Positions 1-13,329 of a stretch of 64,000 bases of DNA are shown one piece after another (the first letter of the stretch is position 1; every line of letters begins with the position of its first letter). The position numbers were made by a program, and so were the translations under genes. Source of the DNA: Micropterus salmoides. Lineage: Eukaryota; Chordata; Actinopteri; Centrarchiformes; Centrarchidae. The stretch lies in the NCBI RefSeq assembly GCF_014851395.1, contig NW_024041150.1, forward strand, positions 12,610,137 through 12,674,136, given 5' to 3'. The notes under the pieces were generated by a model. It did no database searches and was not told the DNA's origin. It saw nothing but the letters and a program-made list of their open reading frames with translations.

Positions 1-666
1 GGCTGATTGGAGTGTTTCATGCAATTTTTTTATTTTCTGTATTACTGTAATTATTTCATTCTTATGCCTGGAGTGCTAGATGAAAATGTGTAGTCATATA
101 CAGTATGTATTAATGATTGGATCTTCCATGAGTGGAAAGTATTAAAAAATACAAGATATCGAAACATTTTCATTTGTAACTAGTCTAAGTGAGTACTATT
201 AGGTGTTTTAACTTGCAACTGCAGTCTGCAAAATTGGGCAAAATCAGACTTCTAGCAAAAGCAAAGGCTTATTTTTTGAATCACCGCTTGCATGTCCAGT
301 TTAGATTGAAATAGACCCTGTGAAACAAAACTTACAGTTTTTGAGAAAAAAATTCATCCATCTGGGGCTTTGAAGGTGGGATCAAGAATGGAGACATCAT
401 TGTCCTACATAGCCAGTAAAAAAATATTGACAGAAAAATGGCCACAAAAATGGGGACAAGCCATGTTGAGATGAGATGGACAAAGTTGTACAGGTTGTTG
501 TAGATCGACTTATAAAAAAAACAATAATATTTAAAAAATCATAAATCAGCGTATTTCTTAGATTGGCACAATAAGCATTTAGCTAGCTGCTCCCACCAAT
601 CTGAATCTTACCTGTCAACTGAAAATGATTAGCAATCGGAAAGATTCTCCTTACTGATTCAGTCAG

Positions 667-743
667 CAATGAATGGGGTGAATGTGACATGCACTGTAAA
701 GTGCTTTGAGTGGTAAGACTTGAAAGTGCAGTACATTTACCAT
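667..743 (+). repeat. SINE 3'-end-like fragment
   Basis: Contains gaatggggtgaatgtgacatg, then aaagtgctttgagtggtaag, ending cagtacatttacc. The same ordered motifs are seen inverted at 14909-15090, and the layout matches a tRNA-derived SINE tail common in percomorph fish. It is truncated at the 5' side. Confidence 0.55.
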
Positions 744-1823
744 ACTGATCGTTTTGGGTTGGCGATGGCAGTATTTAAGCTAGATATTCAGTATCTTGTA
801 ATTGGAACATTTTCATCTTGAATAATATAACTGAAACCTACGCTGGTTTAACAACAAATACACAAGCTAGCATTCTTAGCAGAAGTTACAGCATCTGATA
901 AGGCTTGTTAGCTAAAGCTTTATCCATCCTACAAAGCAGCTCACCAGGATGCTATGCACTACATGGGAATGTACGCAATCACAATTTTTATTTTCTTGGT
1001 ATCTCTGTCCTCTCTGATATTTTATTCCATGCTTGAGGTTTTTCACCCAAGTCTTATAAGGAGCCCAGAGTAAAACCTTCAGTATGTGTCAAACAAGCTT
1101 GTTAGATCATCGAACAGTGAAATCATCTTTCCAACTGCGGAAATTTTGGGGGAGCCGATCTGACAATTTTTCTAACTTTCAAAAACAGATTATACGAGTT
1201 AGTTAGACTTTGTAGACTTAGTAGAATTAGTAATACAGCTCTCCTTCGACTTTCCAGACTTGAATGAATCAAAATGTGACGATACAAAGAGTCATTTCGG
1301 GGTGTTGGTGATGCTCAGAAAAAAGTGTTTAACTATTTATAGCCGTTCCTTTTGTACTGACAAGTGCGGGGGGGAAAAAGTATTATTTGGCCAGTGTGTC
1401 ACTCGATCCTTCATAGCCCCTATGCCAAAGGTAGCTCACAGCTCATCAGTGTTCCTGGGGGCTTGGTCAGCATGTTGCACAACCTATCATTTGAAGCATA
1501 CTGACGTCTTAAAGTTACAAATCTGGTTCCTTCCTTACTTCCTACAGTGAAGTTGGCATAGTCATAACCTCTGTCTGTCAATGCCAGAATGCCCTTAGAT
1601 ATGGACGTCAGCATATCTGGTTTCAAAGCTCAAATTTTCCTAGTGGAAAATCAGGGTATGGCCTGCTGCTACAGCTTGAGCAGCCAAGCCCATTGAAATG
1701 TACATTGCCATGGAATCTGATCAGAAGTCACATTAGAGTGAGTCTGGGTTAATGGCTTCCCGTGAACTACCATTATAGTGTAAACAGAAATTTTGGCCTT
1801 TTAATTTTCCACCAAGCCCTAGT

Positions 1824-1910
1824 GTTTCCACCATCCAAAGCAACCATCTGGGTTTCCACCATCCAGTTTCCACCATCCAAAGCAACCATCTGGGTTGCTT
1901 TGGATGGTGG
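1824..1910. repeat. 29-bp direct repeat with terminal inverted copy (hairpin)
   Basis: The 29-nt unit at 1824-1852 (gtttccaccatccaaagc...) recurs exactly at 1866-1894. The 16 bases at 1870-1885 are followed 9 nt later by their exact reverse complement (1895-1910), giving a 16-bp perfect stem. Confidence 0.85.
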
Positions 1911-4900
1911 CTTTGGATTTACTTCTAATCTCAGGCCACAGCTGGATGCCATTTAGGGGGAAATGATTGTAGTGGAGATGTTAATCATTGCCTCCACCAC
2001 CCCGTCTCACCTTCTTTACATCTATCTATGGATGTATCTTCTGATTCGTTCAAGATTTAGACAGAATGTTTGCACACTTCATGCCTATGTTCACAGTGTG
2101 TGACATTATATCATTCCACCACACTAAACTTTTCTGGTAACTGTGTTTACATTTTGTAAGATAATGGTTTTATTCATTTCTGCAGTCATTACCTTGTTTG
2201 TTAAATATTCTGCCAGAAATCTAAAATCAATTTTTAGTCCCAACAACCAACTCATTTATGTGACTAAACAAGAAATGTTTCCTCTCTGTTTGGAGCTGCG
2301 GAAAACTGAACAGCTGTCATTTTGTCTTTTAGTGGAATTCTAAACTCTGCTCAACTGCTCTTAATCTAACACAGAAAATGTCCTCTTCACTCATTGTGGC
2401 TCTATGATGCCCGCCGACCCCACGCCATTAAACCACCCCCTCACACCTCCCCCACTGACCGTACATGGATGTTGATCATGCACCACTGTTTGATGCTGAA
2501 CTGGGATTGGCAAAATCCAGGATTAGAGCATTTATAATCTGGTTGCTGTGGCACTATGGAACCCACAGGAGAGATACCAATCCTATCGCCATGGCAACCA
2601 AGAGAGGGGAAAATCCACTATAGAGAGTTAACAGCAGGGTCTACCCTGTGCAGAGACACACTGGTTAATAGTACAGAATTAGGGCAGTGTAGTGGTAGAG
2701 CACAAGCAGGAGTTAGTCATTGCATTTATCATGGAGTTTAGTGTCTCATAATAGACTGATAGTATTTGCTGCATTGCAGGCTTTGTACCTACAATCTAAA
2801 GCAATTTGCACTTATTCCTGTTTCCTTTTCAGTTCATTCAGTTCTGTTCAATATTATTTTATGTTGCGCCAATTCATAACAGAAGATATCTCATTGCACT
2901 TTTCATAGAGCAGACTGTACTCTTTGTAATATTATTTACAGAGACCCAACATGTCCCATCATGAGCAAGCGCTTGGCAACACAGGCAAGAGAAAACTCCC
3001 TTTTCGCAGGTAGTAACCTCGAGCAGAGGTTCATCAACTGAGCTCATTGTTGTGGGTCATCCTGGTCTCCATGAGAGCTTGACAGGTTCAGTCTGAAAGT
3101 CTGAATGTGTCCATCTGTGAATCTGATGATATGTTGATGTGAAATTGAAGCGCATAAGACCTGCGAGTTTGTCAGACACTATCGTCACAGGGATGTGGTC
3201 CACAGTTGGAAGTGCAGTGCAGTATAGCAGATGATTGTGTGGCTTAGTTATGCAAGGGGAAAGATCACCCAAAGGAGCTTAGCCTGAGAGCAAAGTCCTT
3301 CTGGAAAAAAGCTATCTGTCTGAACGTCTTTTGCAGAAGTCAAGATTTAGCTACTTTAGGTCTTAATGGGCCTCACTCACTTTTTTAGAATTTGTGGTTT
3401 GGCATCAAAACCAACTCTAGTTGTAAAACAGTGCTATAGATACCTCTGCCTGCTATGCGAGAGAATATTTTCTCACCTATCTCTAGTGGCACCTGGCCAT
3501 AGCAGAAAGTTTGGATTCTATTTGTCCAGGTTTTGAGGTTCTGAGATTTAGACCCTATCCAGGTGAATTTAATAGGTGTGTAGACATTAGAGTAAAGTTT
3601 CTGGTGTGTACCAGATAGTTGAAGATAAAGGTTTCTTGTGTTCATGAGAAAGTTTATAGTGCTCACAAGAAAGTTTCTACTTTAGTATTGTCGCTAACGA
3701 CTGTAGCTAACTACTATGTATAATACGATTATGTTTTGGTAAATGTGTACTTCACCATCTTGTCAACTTTCATTGTTTTATTATTATTTCTAGGCTGCCT
3801 TTTTAACATGTCGCCATTTATGGAAAGTCCTAGAGTTATGGAATATCACATAAAGGCCAAAACGTGGACCCTGATGTCAGTAATGCAGATTGTCCAGTAG
3901 CAAAGTCAGAATGAGAGTGATGAGAGAATGGATGGAGCAAGGCGGTTAAGTGAACAAAAGGAAGTAGAGACAACAGAGGGGTGGAGCGGTAGAGGCCAAA
4001 ATTGGACTTCAGTGTCAACACAGCGTCTGTACAGCAGGCACGGCGAGGTGGTGTCATTTTAGAGTTACTACCTGGAGACAGTGTGTGTTTTCACATTCTT
4101 ATCTCCATCTGCATCTTTCCTCTGTCCAGCTATTCTCCCTTCCACATAGTCATGGTGCTTCTTTTTGGCATCCCTCTCTCTCTTTATGTCTTTTCTCTTT
4201 TCCCTCTCCAGTCAGAGCCGTTCTTCTTCTCATCTTACGGATCTGTGGGTGTTTGGTCTGCTATTTTAGGCAGGTTCATCATCCCTCCACACACCAGTTT
4301 CTTCTCTGTGTGTGTGTTTTGAGATGCTGTGCTGAGATTTCAGGGCTTGGAAAAATGTTATAGTCACACCAATTCAACTAAACAGAGCAGGGGCTCACTG
4401 AGATTAATTTGCCCCACTGGATCAAGTCCAGGCACCAACATCGCTACATACAAGTCTGTGTGTGTGTCTGATTACTCCCTGTTTGTCCTTCAGGGTATTA
4501 TGAAATGACAAATGAAGGCATTAAGAAGCTATATTCTTGAGCATGTTGAGACAAAATAAAATTTAAAGGTGCACAGAAATGGATTAGTGCCCAAGCAATA
4601 GAAAGTTAAAAGATAAAATAAAGGATGGTTAAAATTGTGACAACCAACGCCAAGAAATGCTGACTTTTAGGCTCCAGTACACTCCAACAACACTAGATCC
4701 CACACTTTCCACAATGCAACTTGACTCCCAGCCTGGTAAATGTATTTCTAAAAGTTTTATAAATATCAGTTTTTAAATTGTTATTTTGTAGACGATTGTG
4801 GATGGAAGCTGTCTTATTCTCTTGGTGTCTCTGGCTAACTGTTGATATTTTTTGAGCCACTGTAATTTTTAAGATAAGAAGTGAAAGTTTAATGATCTAC

Positions 4901-5913
4901 TTGGAGAAACTGGGACACCATCAGGAGCAAAAATAATAATCGCATAGGGAGATCAACAACACACAAAGGGCAGTGTTAACTGAACTTACTGATGCAGAGA
5001 AAACAATTAGTGAACATATAAGTTGTCACAGTACCATTATGAAGTACGTGGTAATATACTAGTAATACATGGCTGTCTTCATCTACCTGCTGGGATGTCA
5101 GAAGTCAGACTCAGCTGGAGAACAGTGGCTCTTTGGCAGCCAGGGGCTTGAAAACCTGTGTGCATGGTTTGTGTAGGTTCAGGCTTTGAGTTGAGCAGCT
5201 GGTTGTTCCTCAGCAGGGAGTCCCCAGTGCTCGTTCCTGATTGGACAAACGGGCTTTACAGAGGGTGTAGCACTACAACTCTTGGTTAATTCTACAACAT
5301 CTGGCCTATCATATGACCAGTACCAGATTGTGTAGCACCAGTCTAGTGTGGTTTGACTGCACTGAAGGTCATTGAAAGTCATTGGTGTTTTCCCCACGTG
5401 AGTGGATGAATAAATATGTTGTTGAGTATCAAAGTGGGCTATATTCATCCTTTGTAAAGACTGTTATACTTGTATTATTATAACTTTTCCTTTATACTAT
5501 AACTATAAAGTTACAGCCAATTAGTTAGAAATGCTTCAGATTATCACGGCAATGTGAGATGAGTTCTGCTGTCCACAAAGGCAGACTGCAGGCCTTAATG
5601 CTCAATTGTAATTTTTTTTGTTTGACAGTTCACATTATTGTTTAAATGTGGCCCATATCAGACTCAAGTGTGAACTGTCCTCGGCCTGAAGCTGACCCGC
5701 ATGCGCAGAAGAATAACACGACGTCACAGTGTAAACAGAGCAACAGAGGTTAGCTCCGGTTAGCTCGCTAACCCACCCCCCCAATTTTCACAGGAGACTC
5801 GTTTTTCGTTGATTTCTCCCTGGTCACATTTCTCCAGAATTATGACAAATGCTTACAACTTTCTGTTCTTTTCATTATGGTTTCTGTTGCTGTACAACCT
5901 AATAGCCCCAAAA

Positions 5914-5972
5914 CTCTCTCCCTCTCTCCCTCTCCCTCTCCCTCTCTCTCTTTCACTCCCTCCCTGTCCGCT
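5914..5972 (+). repeat. polypyrimidine (CT-rich) tract
   Basis: About 60 bases of almost pure C and T (ctccctctctccctctccc...). This is simple sequence. It lies inside a stretch (about 5640-6350) that reads like a dispersed DNA-transposon remnant, with palindromic motifs such as tcagatctga. Confidence 0.7.
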
Positions 5973-6188
5973 ATGTCGGCACGGACACAAGTAGCATGCA
6001 TGTGGCCTTACTAAGAAGAGAGCTCGCGGTTCGGTGGATTTCAGGTGTAAGAAAGGGAATTTGTGAGCAGACGAAAGCAAGGTAGAGGAGGAAGAGAGCC
6101 ACAGGTTTAAGTATGGCTTTTTGTGAAGCTTCTTCATTCACCCGTCTGCAGCAGAACAGCTGCTCCAGAGTGACGTCAAAGTCGCATC

Positions 6189-6223
6189 AATTCCGACCTG
6201 AGTGTCTAACTCAGGTCGGAATT
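6189..6223. repeat. perfect 15-bp hairpin
   Basis: AATTCCGACCTGAGT (6189-6203) is followed after a 5-nt loop by its exact reverse complement (6209-6223). Probably part of a transposon-derived repeat. Confidence 0.85.
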
Positions 6224-7901
6224 AAAAAGATCTGTATCGGATTAGGACCACATGTGAAAGTGGCCCAATACTGGAAAAGATCAGATTCCATGTGACTTGG
6301 CCTGTTCACACTGTCATAAAAAGATCAGATCTGAGTCACATATGGGCAAAACAATCTGATTTGGGTCTCGCAGTCTGAACGTAGCCAAAAAGATGGGACT
6401 TGACTTGGACTTGACTTCTGTGAGAACTGACTTGAGACTTCAAAGCTTTGACCCGAGACAGTCTTAGAACAAAAAACATAAGACAGCGTCAGACGGGCTT
6501 GCCTGGCTGCTGAACTTGAAAGGCGAATCATTAAACCCATGCATTGAAAGGGCCGTGTAAAAGAAACTTAGGCTACACCTTAACCTGCTCTTTGACTTGG
6601 ACTTGCCCCAAATGACTTGGGACTTGTTTCAAATATCTTGGGACTCAACTTGATCTTGCTTCATCTGCCTTAAAAATGGTGTTGCCTCTAACTTAACCAA
6701 CAAATGCAACAGAATCCCTTCCCACCTGGTATTAACCTGTATCAGGAAGGAAAAACACATGTTAATGCTGGTATAAAAGAACATAAATGGATTGCAACTG
6801 ATAACATATCCAGATGTAGATTGTATTTTAAAAGTCTTCAACATCTTAGCCCTACCTTTGGAAAAATAGAGACATGACATGACACTATCTCTCTGTCCTC
6901 TCACTTTCCAGTGTATAACAGTCAGGCATGTTCGTCTTACTAAGGTTTGACACAGAAGAATCCATTTTCTGAAGGCTTTTGTAGCAAAAGACAAATCCAT
7001 GCATAAACCCTTTCCAAATCTGTGTTTCCATAGCAACCTGGCCTCCAACTTCTATAATTTATATTTTCTGTTTTTCCCATTGCAGTTGTGTTTTGCTATA
7101 GCGTGTTCCTTTTTGAGAGCCCCTGCTGTGTACTTGAGTTTAAACCTATGTTTAATACTGATTCATACATTTACTAACATGTGGCAGTAATGTGCTTGAT
7201 CCAGTGTGTTCAATATTAAATCCCAGATTTGTGTTTGCTCGGATGACTGACTGCACTCCTTGCTGCATCTCAAGTCTCTGTTACTCGGCAGCACTTCCTC
7301 TTTGTTCCCTATCTCTGACTTGTGTTAGCTTTAGCTGGTAGTCATGTTAACCTTTCTCCATTTAATGATGTACTAATTCAAATTTGACAAACTAGGAAAC
7401 TTAAATAAAATAACGGATAAGTGATCTCTTTTGTGATTTGAAACTAAACTTAAGACATGAATCAAAACAGGATGTTGTTGGCTTTGAGCTGCTACCCCCT
7501 AAAACAAATCGCCCCCCATTACACTGTCAGTAAACCCCTTTCATGCAGCTAGTGTTCAGGCATACATCATCACATTTTTCCTCACAGCGGGAACATAACG
7601 CAGTACAAGTGGCTTTACCCAACATCCCTCCTCCATCCTGCAGCCAGTGAGCCATATGGTCTATCACAGATTAAAAGAGTTTGTTGTATTCGCCTGCCCC
7701 GCCCAGTGGATTACCAACCCACAGAGGGAGCGCCAAGCGAGTGGGTGGGGTGGAGGGCTTAGGAGGGGAGAGGAGGAGGTTATTTCTGTGGGCATTGTGG
7801 AGACATGAGAGGAGTGACTTTCCTGTTTAAACTCGAGATGAGGTAAAGAAATGATACTGCCTGCCTGTCCAGGTTTGACCTTTGTCTCTTTGAGCCACAC
7901 T

Positions 7902-7902
<1 letters not shown>

Positions 7903-7943
<41 letters not shown>
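7903..7943. repeat. (CA)n microsatellite, about 20 units
   Basis: Uninterrupted CA dinucleotide run, likely length-polymorphic. Confidence 0.95.
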
Positions 7944-7945
<2 letters not shown>

Positions 7946-9480
7946 ATGGCCTCATCCCTTGGCTAACCTAATTGGATGAGTTTTGGCAGATGATGGTGAT
8001 TTAGAGAGGAGATCGGAGGAGACCTTAAGTAAATTACATCCAGGAGAAGGTTAATGAAACTAAAAAGGCCTGTTGGGTGACAAAGCAGTTGTGTGTATTT
8101 TAACTGGTGATGGTGCTAAACTGAGTTGGATGGATGAGTGTGTGTTGAGCATCTGGAAAATCGTGGCTGTGCTAGTAACTGTAAATTGACATGTTAGCAA
8201 GTCATTTAGTCAAAACATTGTCCTTTAAATGTTATTTTTCTGAAAGCAAGGGAAAACAAATTCTTCCTCTTACAAATAAAAAGTTGAATTCATAAGCAAG
8301 AAACACACTTGTTCAGTTACAGCTGCTGCTATAGTCTGTCTTACTTGGTCTGGTACGACCAGTCGAATATGGTGGCCTATGTTCTCTCAAAGACTATTAG
8401 GGTGCCGTTTTGGTATTTTTAAACCTGGGCCCCAATCTTCACTAATTTAATAAAAGTTTTGAAATCCATGCAGTAGATGGCTTAAGCCTGCAACTTATTC
8501 CTTTTGGGGCAATTGTGGCTGTCAGAATTACGTCCACAAAAAGTTCTTTCTTCTTTTTACCACAGACAGGCTCAGACTATTAAACTAGGTGTCTGAAAAC
8601 ATCATGGAAAGGATCCCTACAAGTCACCCCCGGTGACTCATTGTTTTTAACAAGAAACAAAAGTCTTGCTCAGGGACAATTCTCGCTCTGAAACCTCATG
8701 AGAGGCGAGTTGTTGCAGGAAACGGAGTCAAAGTTGAAGAGAGGAGTTTGTTGGAACGTTAAGTCTTGTTAGCAGTTCCTCTATGTATGTAGTTAGAACT
8801 GAAGAAGCCTCTGAGATGGTCCAGTTGCCCTTGATTTAACCGTCCTTGGGTAACTTTTTCTTAATACCAGAGGGGGAATTTGAATCATTTTGTGTTGTTT
8901 CATGAAACGGACCCCCCACTTGGTATTCATTTGTTACTTTTTTACTCCATGAATTGACATATTTACTCTTTATAGTAAAGTATAGGCCTGATTTTCATTG
9001 AAAGTGATTCATTGCTAATTTCCAAATCACCTTCAAGCTGACCAGTTTAACAATTTCTGTGGACGTGGTACAGTATGTCTACTCATTCAGTTGATGTTTT
9101 TGTTTGAATATTATCCTATTTGATACATTGTATCTAATTTTTCACATAACATTACCATTTTTATTTAATCAGGCAATATGATGGGTGCCATTTGGAATAA
9201 TCCATTAACGCCTTTAAAAGTTATTAAATGATGTAACATTTTCAATTGATGCAAACCAACTGCATTCCTAATAATAAGGCCTTTTATTAGAAATCATGTC
9301 AGCCTGTAAAATGTGCCATCATACAAGTCTCACTCTGCCAAGATATTCTTATAACAGATGCTTCCCATGATATTCAAAATGTTGGTTCAGAAGACTTTCC
9401 AGCATGAAAAGATCTAGTAATACCCTTTACTTTCCACATGGTGTTCCACATAGTTTTACACTTGACCCGCAACTTTATTC

Positions 9481-9611
9481 CATCCATCCATCCATCCATC
9501 CATCGTCAACCGCTTATCCTGTGTACATGGTCACGGGGGGGCTGGAGCCAATCCCAGCTGACATCAGGCGAAAGGCGGGGTACACACTGGACAGGTCGCC
9601 AGTCCATCGCA
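9481..9611 (-). mobile_element. 5'-truncated LINE 3' end (RTE-like), 131 bp, with 12-bp target duplication
   Basis: Flanked by perfect 12-bp direct repeats GCAACTTTATTC (9469-9480 and 9612-9623), the mark of target-primed insertion. Read on the minus strand it ends in an (ATGG)n tail after ggataagcggttgac. The same end occurs at 11845-11891 and 61691-61746. Family assignment as RTE-like is from memory of the common teleost repeat. Confidence 0.85.
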
Positions 9612-11844
9612 GCAACTTTATTCAGACCAGACTTTTATTTTAACCCAACACCATCAGTGAATGTCCTTACAATCTGTGCATCCTTTTTAATCCCTTGTCG
9701 AATCTCAACAACATTAAGTAACACAGTCATAAATCAATTGTTAAAACTTAAAGATACTCAATAGAATTTAACACTCGTGTTTTTATGATGTTATAACAGA
9801 TTTGCTATTTAGCTAAATGGCTCACTGAATGTTTCTTTTACTCTTTACTCAGAAAGAAAAGAAGGAGGTTAGCGATTTGATTGGAGATGTATTAAAACGA
9901 GCTGAATCAATGTATTTTACCAGTCTGGAATTGGAGTCACTATGACACTCGCTCTGATAATCCAACCCTACTTCCACTTTGTCAAATTATGACATATATT
10001 TATATATACCGTAAATACAACAACACAGGGTAACTTTAGATGGAATTTCATACCATGCAACATTTGCATGACCACCAACATACAATTTGGAGATATGACA
10101 ACTGTTTGGAATTAAATATGGACATAACCAAAAGTATAGGCATTGATGCATTCTTAATAAGACAAACTTCTAAGTGGACTTCTGAGTGGGAAGGTTTGGG
10201 TGCCATTGCACCAATAATCAGGCCATATCTGGCACCTTGGTTGCAATGTTCTTTTAACCGGACCACCTAGGAACTCATTGAATAAATGTCAGCTTGTTTA
10301 AAATTTCAACCTTCAATTGCATATCTGATTTTGGTAAGAAGTCTATTAATAATTATTAATAATAATTGATTCTAGAGCAATAAAAGTTTGATCTGTACAT
10401 TATTCAGCTTCAGCTTCTTGCTGGACCTGTTAAGATGGTTTTCAGCTCTCCTTGTAAAACATTTTTCTCCGTCCCAAAAGTTCAGTGTGATTTTGTCAGA
10501 TGTGGTAAATGTTATGATCATGTTGCTTAGTCCATTCATAGAAAACTCCAAAGCTGCTTTCTCATGTGGTTTCTGTGACTCTCAACAATGCAGAGTCTTT
10601 CTCCCTACGCTAGCATAGTCAGTGAATGAGAATTGTTTGAGTGATATTTTGAACAGTGACAGCATTGTGTGAGTCATGACCCAGAAGACTGCAAAGAGAA
10701 TGGGCGCATTTACCTCCCTGATGTCATCAGACAAGGACACATATGTGCACACGGGGTGAATACAAGCATACACATGACACCGACGTGTAGAGACAGCATT
10801 GACCTGATGTCTGAAACAGCATCCCATGAAGTCTATAAACCAGTCAGTCAGTCATTCCCATAAGCCGGCTGGCACAAAGGCCAGCTACAAAGTCCCTCCA
10901 CTTCTGTCTGTCTCTGGACTTCCTTTCTTTTGAACTAATCAATTGCCATGAAAAGGTCTGTGTGACTTTAATTTGTATTCAGCCCAAACCGAATCAATAC
11001 TGCTCTGCTCTGGGCTACAGTCTGACACAGATCTGCATTAGCAACACACCATGCCTGTTTCCATTAAAACGGTCAATGACATGAGGTCTAATGATCACAA
11101 TGCAGAAGAAAAGCCTGGTATGCTACTAGTGTTGGACACGAGTCACCAGTAGGGGTCAAAGTATATGATGCCCACTATTACTTATATTTGTAGATTCAAT
11201 CAATATTTCCAGTCTGTTGTTTCAATATTACGTACTTTAATGCAAGGGTGTCACTTTGTGTTGAAAAGGGGTGGGGACATAGGGGCTCAGATTAGGGGTG
11301 TGAAGAGACACTTAGCTCTTTAGACATCACAGTATACGATATTATGTGCAATAAAAGTGAAATTTTGATCTTTAAACACTTCATTTCCTACATTCTGGTG
11401 AAAGTTACTGTGGAATTTTATTTATTTATGTAAAAGGAAACACAAAATTCAGGTGGCAGGTTACATTTCAAAATATATAAATATAACAGAATATAATTTA
11501 GTGCAGCTCTCAGGCATTCTGTGCTGCTTTCAGATCTGTTTCTCCTGTAGATCAACTTTTCTCATCTAATATCATCCCTGCTGAGGCGACACACATGCAG
11601 ACATGATTTAGTCTATCTCCTCTTTTGTCATGTTTAAAGGGAAAGAACGGAAAACTTGGCCAAAAAGAAACTGTCAAGAAGTTGTTAAAGTTACGGATTG
11701 GTGCATGCACGTCTTTGGGTCGAATAGATTGTTTTGTTTTTTAGCTTAAGTTACATTTTTGGAGCAATGCACATAAGTTTCTTCTATATTTTAATTGCGT
11801 TGCATGTTTAATGCGCAAATAAACCTTTCTAAAGGCATTTTCAT

Positions 11845-11891
11845 CCATCCATCGTCAACCGCTTATCCTGCGTACAGGGTCGTGGGGAGGT
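11845..11891 (-). mobile_element. 5'-truncated LINE 3' end, 47 bp
   Basis: Contains atccatcgtcaaccgcttat, then cctgcgtacagggtcgtggg, the same end as at 9481-9611. It is flanked by the 8-bp direct repeat ATTTTCAT (11837-11844 and 11892-11899). An extremely short insertion. Confidence 0.8.
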
Positions 11892-13329
11892 ATTTTCATT
11901 TGTTATTTAAGTGCAAGCTATAATTCAGATCGTTTTTTTACAGATTATGCTTTCAAAAAGTGGAGGGGTCATGTCCCCAGCATCCCCAGTATAAATGACA
12001 CCTATTCTTTAATGCCAGATAGAATCAAAGTATTTAATGTTTCCCCTGTAATTTTCTTGCAAAAGGACAATGCTACTCTTAATTTTTCCAAACAGTTCTG
12101 CTTGGAGAAAGAGCTGCAATTTAGCAGGTGTTCAGCAAGCATGCAGTAAAAAGCATGGCTTGGTTTTCAGTCTGGGTGAAGGCATTTAGAAAAAGGTCAC
12201 ATGGGGGCAGGTTACACTTAGTTGTATATTTAATCTTAAAGGAGCCACTCCACACATACATGGCAGTCAGCAGAGGAATCCTCATTGACAGTATTATTTT
12301 CTGGTATGTATTTCTTTACTGATAGTATTTTAAGCTCTTTCACATTTCATACTCAGATAGTGGAATGTTGATCAGGTTTGTGAAGTTGTAACTATCTTGC
12401 TGTGCTAATGCTGTCCTACTTCGTCACATAGTAAGACAAATTCATGTTCTCTTTACCCAGTGAGTCAAAGACAGTGTCATCGCGGGCCAAAAACCATGAC
12501 GTGACATCTGTACAAACAACTAGAATCCCCAACATCTTTGCTGTAATTTCAACCTGTAGAAGTTAATCTGAGTGTAATTTCAATGAGCTCACAGGGAAAA
12601 AAAGATCTTGGAAGGTGCTACCTCCACAGAAGCCTGGTTCCAGAGTTCTGAATTGTCGCCCACATCTGATTTGTTTAGCAATTTAAATAGGCCTGGGGTT
12701 GTACTTGATGATGGCAGTTTCACCTGTTTAGAGAAATAATTGACCAATCACACCCCATCTACACCTGGTATTAAAATGTGATCTGTATCCAGATAAGTTA
12801 TGCAGATAAATAAAAATGCCCTTTATTAACATACATGAATATTTTTGTAATGACGGAGAGTTTTAGTGTCTCTTTTGGAATATGAAGTGCTTGAATACTG
12901 CGTATCACATGGTACATGTAGGGCCTCATATCTGCCCATGGTTAGTGGGTCTTTGATGCCCCCCCCCCTTCCTTTTTTGGCATGCCGCCCCATGCCGACC
13001 ACCCTCTCTGCTCTCTGTCTTCATGCATAGCTAGGCTGGTGGGTGTAAAAATAGTCGGGTTGGTGGAGTGGGGAGGGGGTGTTGTCCAATGGTCAGAGAG
13101 TTGTGCTGGCAGTGGTGACAGGACACAAGTCTGGTCAAGTGGTGCAACAGGGACAGGAGTGCTACTGTGGCCATAGTGAAGTGAGGTTTGGCCCCCCCCG
13201 GATGGTAGCCTGAAAGGTTATTAGGGGGAGGGGAGGGGAAACGGACAGGGAGTGGATTATCAGTGCGATTAAATGCACTCACTTAGATTCCTTTATGTTC
13301 TGATGGGATAGACTTGCAAACCTTGCACC

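Larger units (their letters stand above)
1..13329. other. region upstream of the candidate first exon; no gene supported
   Basis: AT-rich DNA with many stops in all frames. The longest open frames (up to 139 codons, for example minus strand 6629-7048) show no domain, splice pattern or codon bias that I can recognise. It contains a SINE-like tail, a tandem-plus-inverted motif, a polypyrimidine tract, a perfect hairpin, a CA microsatellite and two LINE tails, all listed separately. It may be upstream flank, or an intron if the gene has still more distal first exons. Confidence 0.6.

Noticed and set aside
6629..7048. 139-codon open frame on the minus strand
   Set aside because: No recognisable domain, no splice-site context and no compositional bias; consistent with chance in non-coding DNA.
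10040..10270. Overlapping 76- and 72-codon frames on both strands
   Set aside because: Open on both strands by chance over 230 bp; neither peptide is recognisable and no splice sites support an exon.
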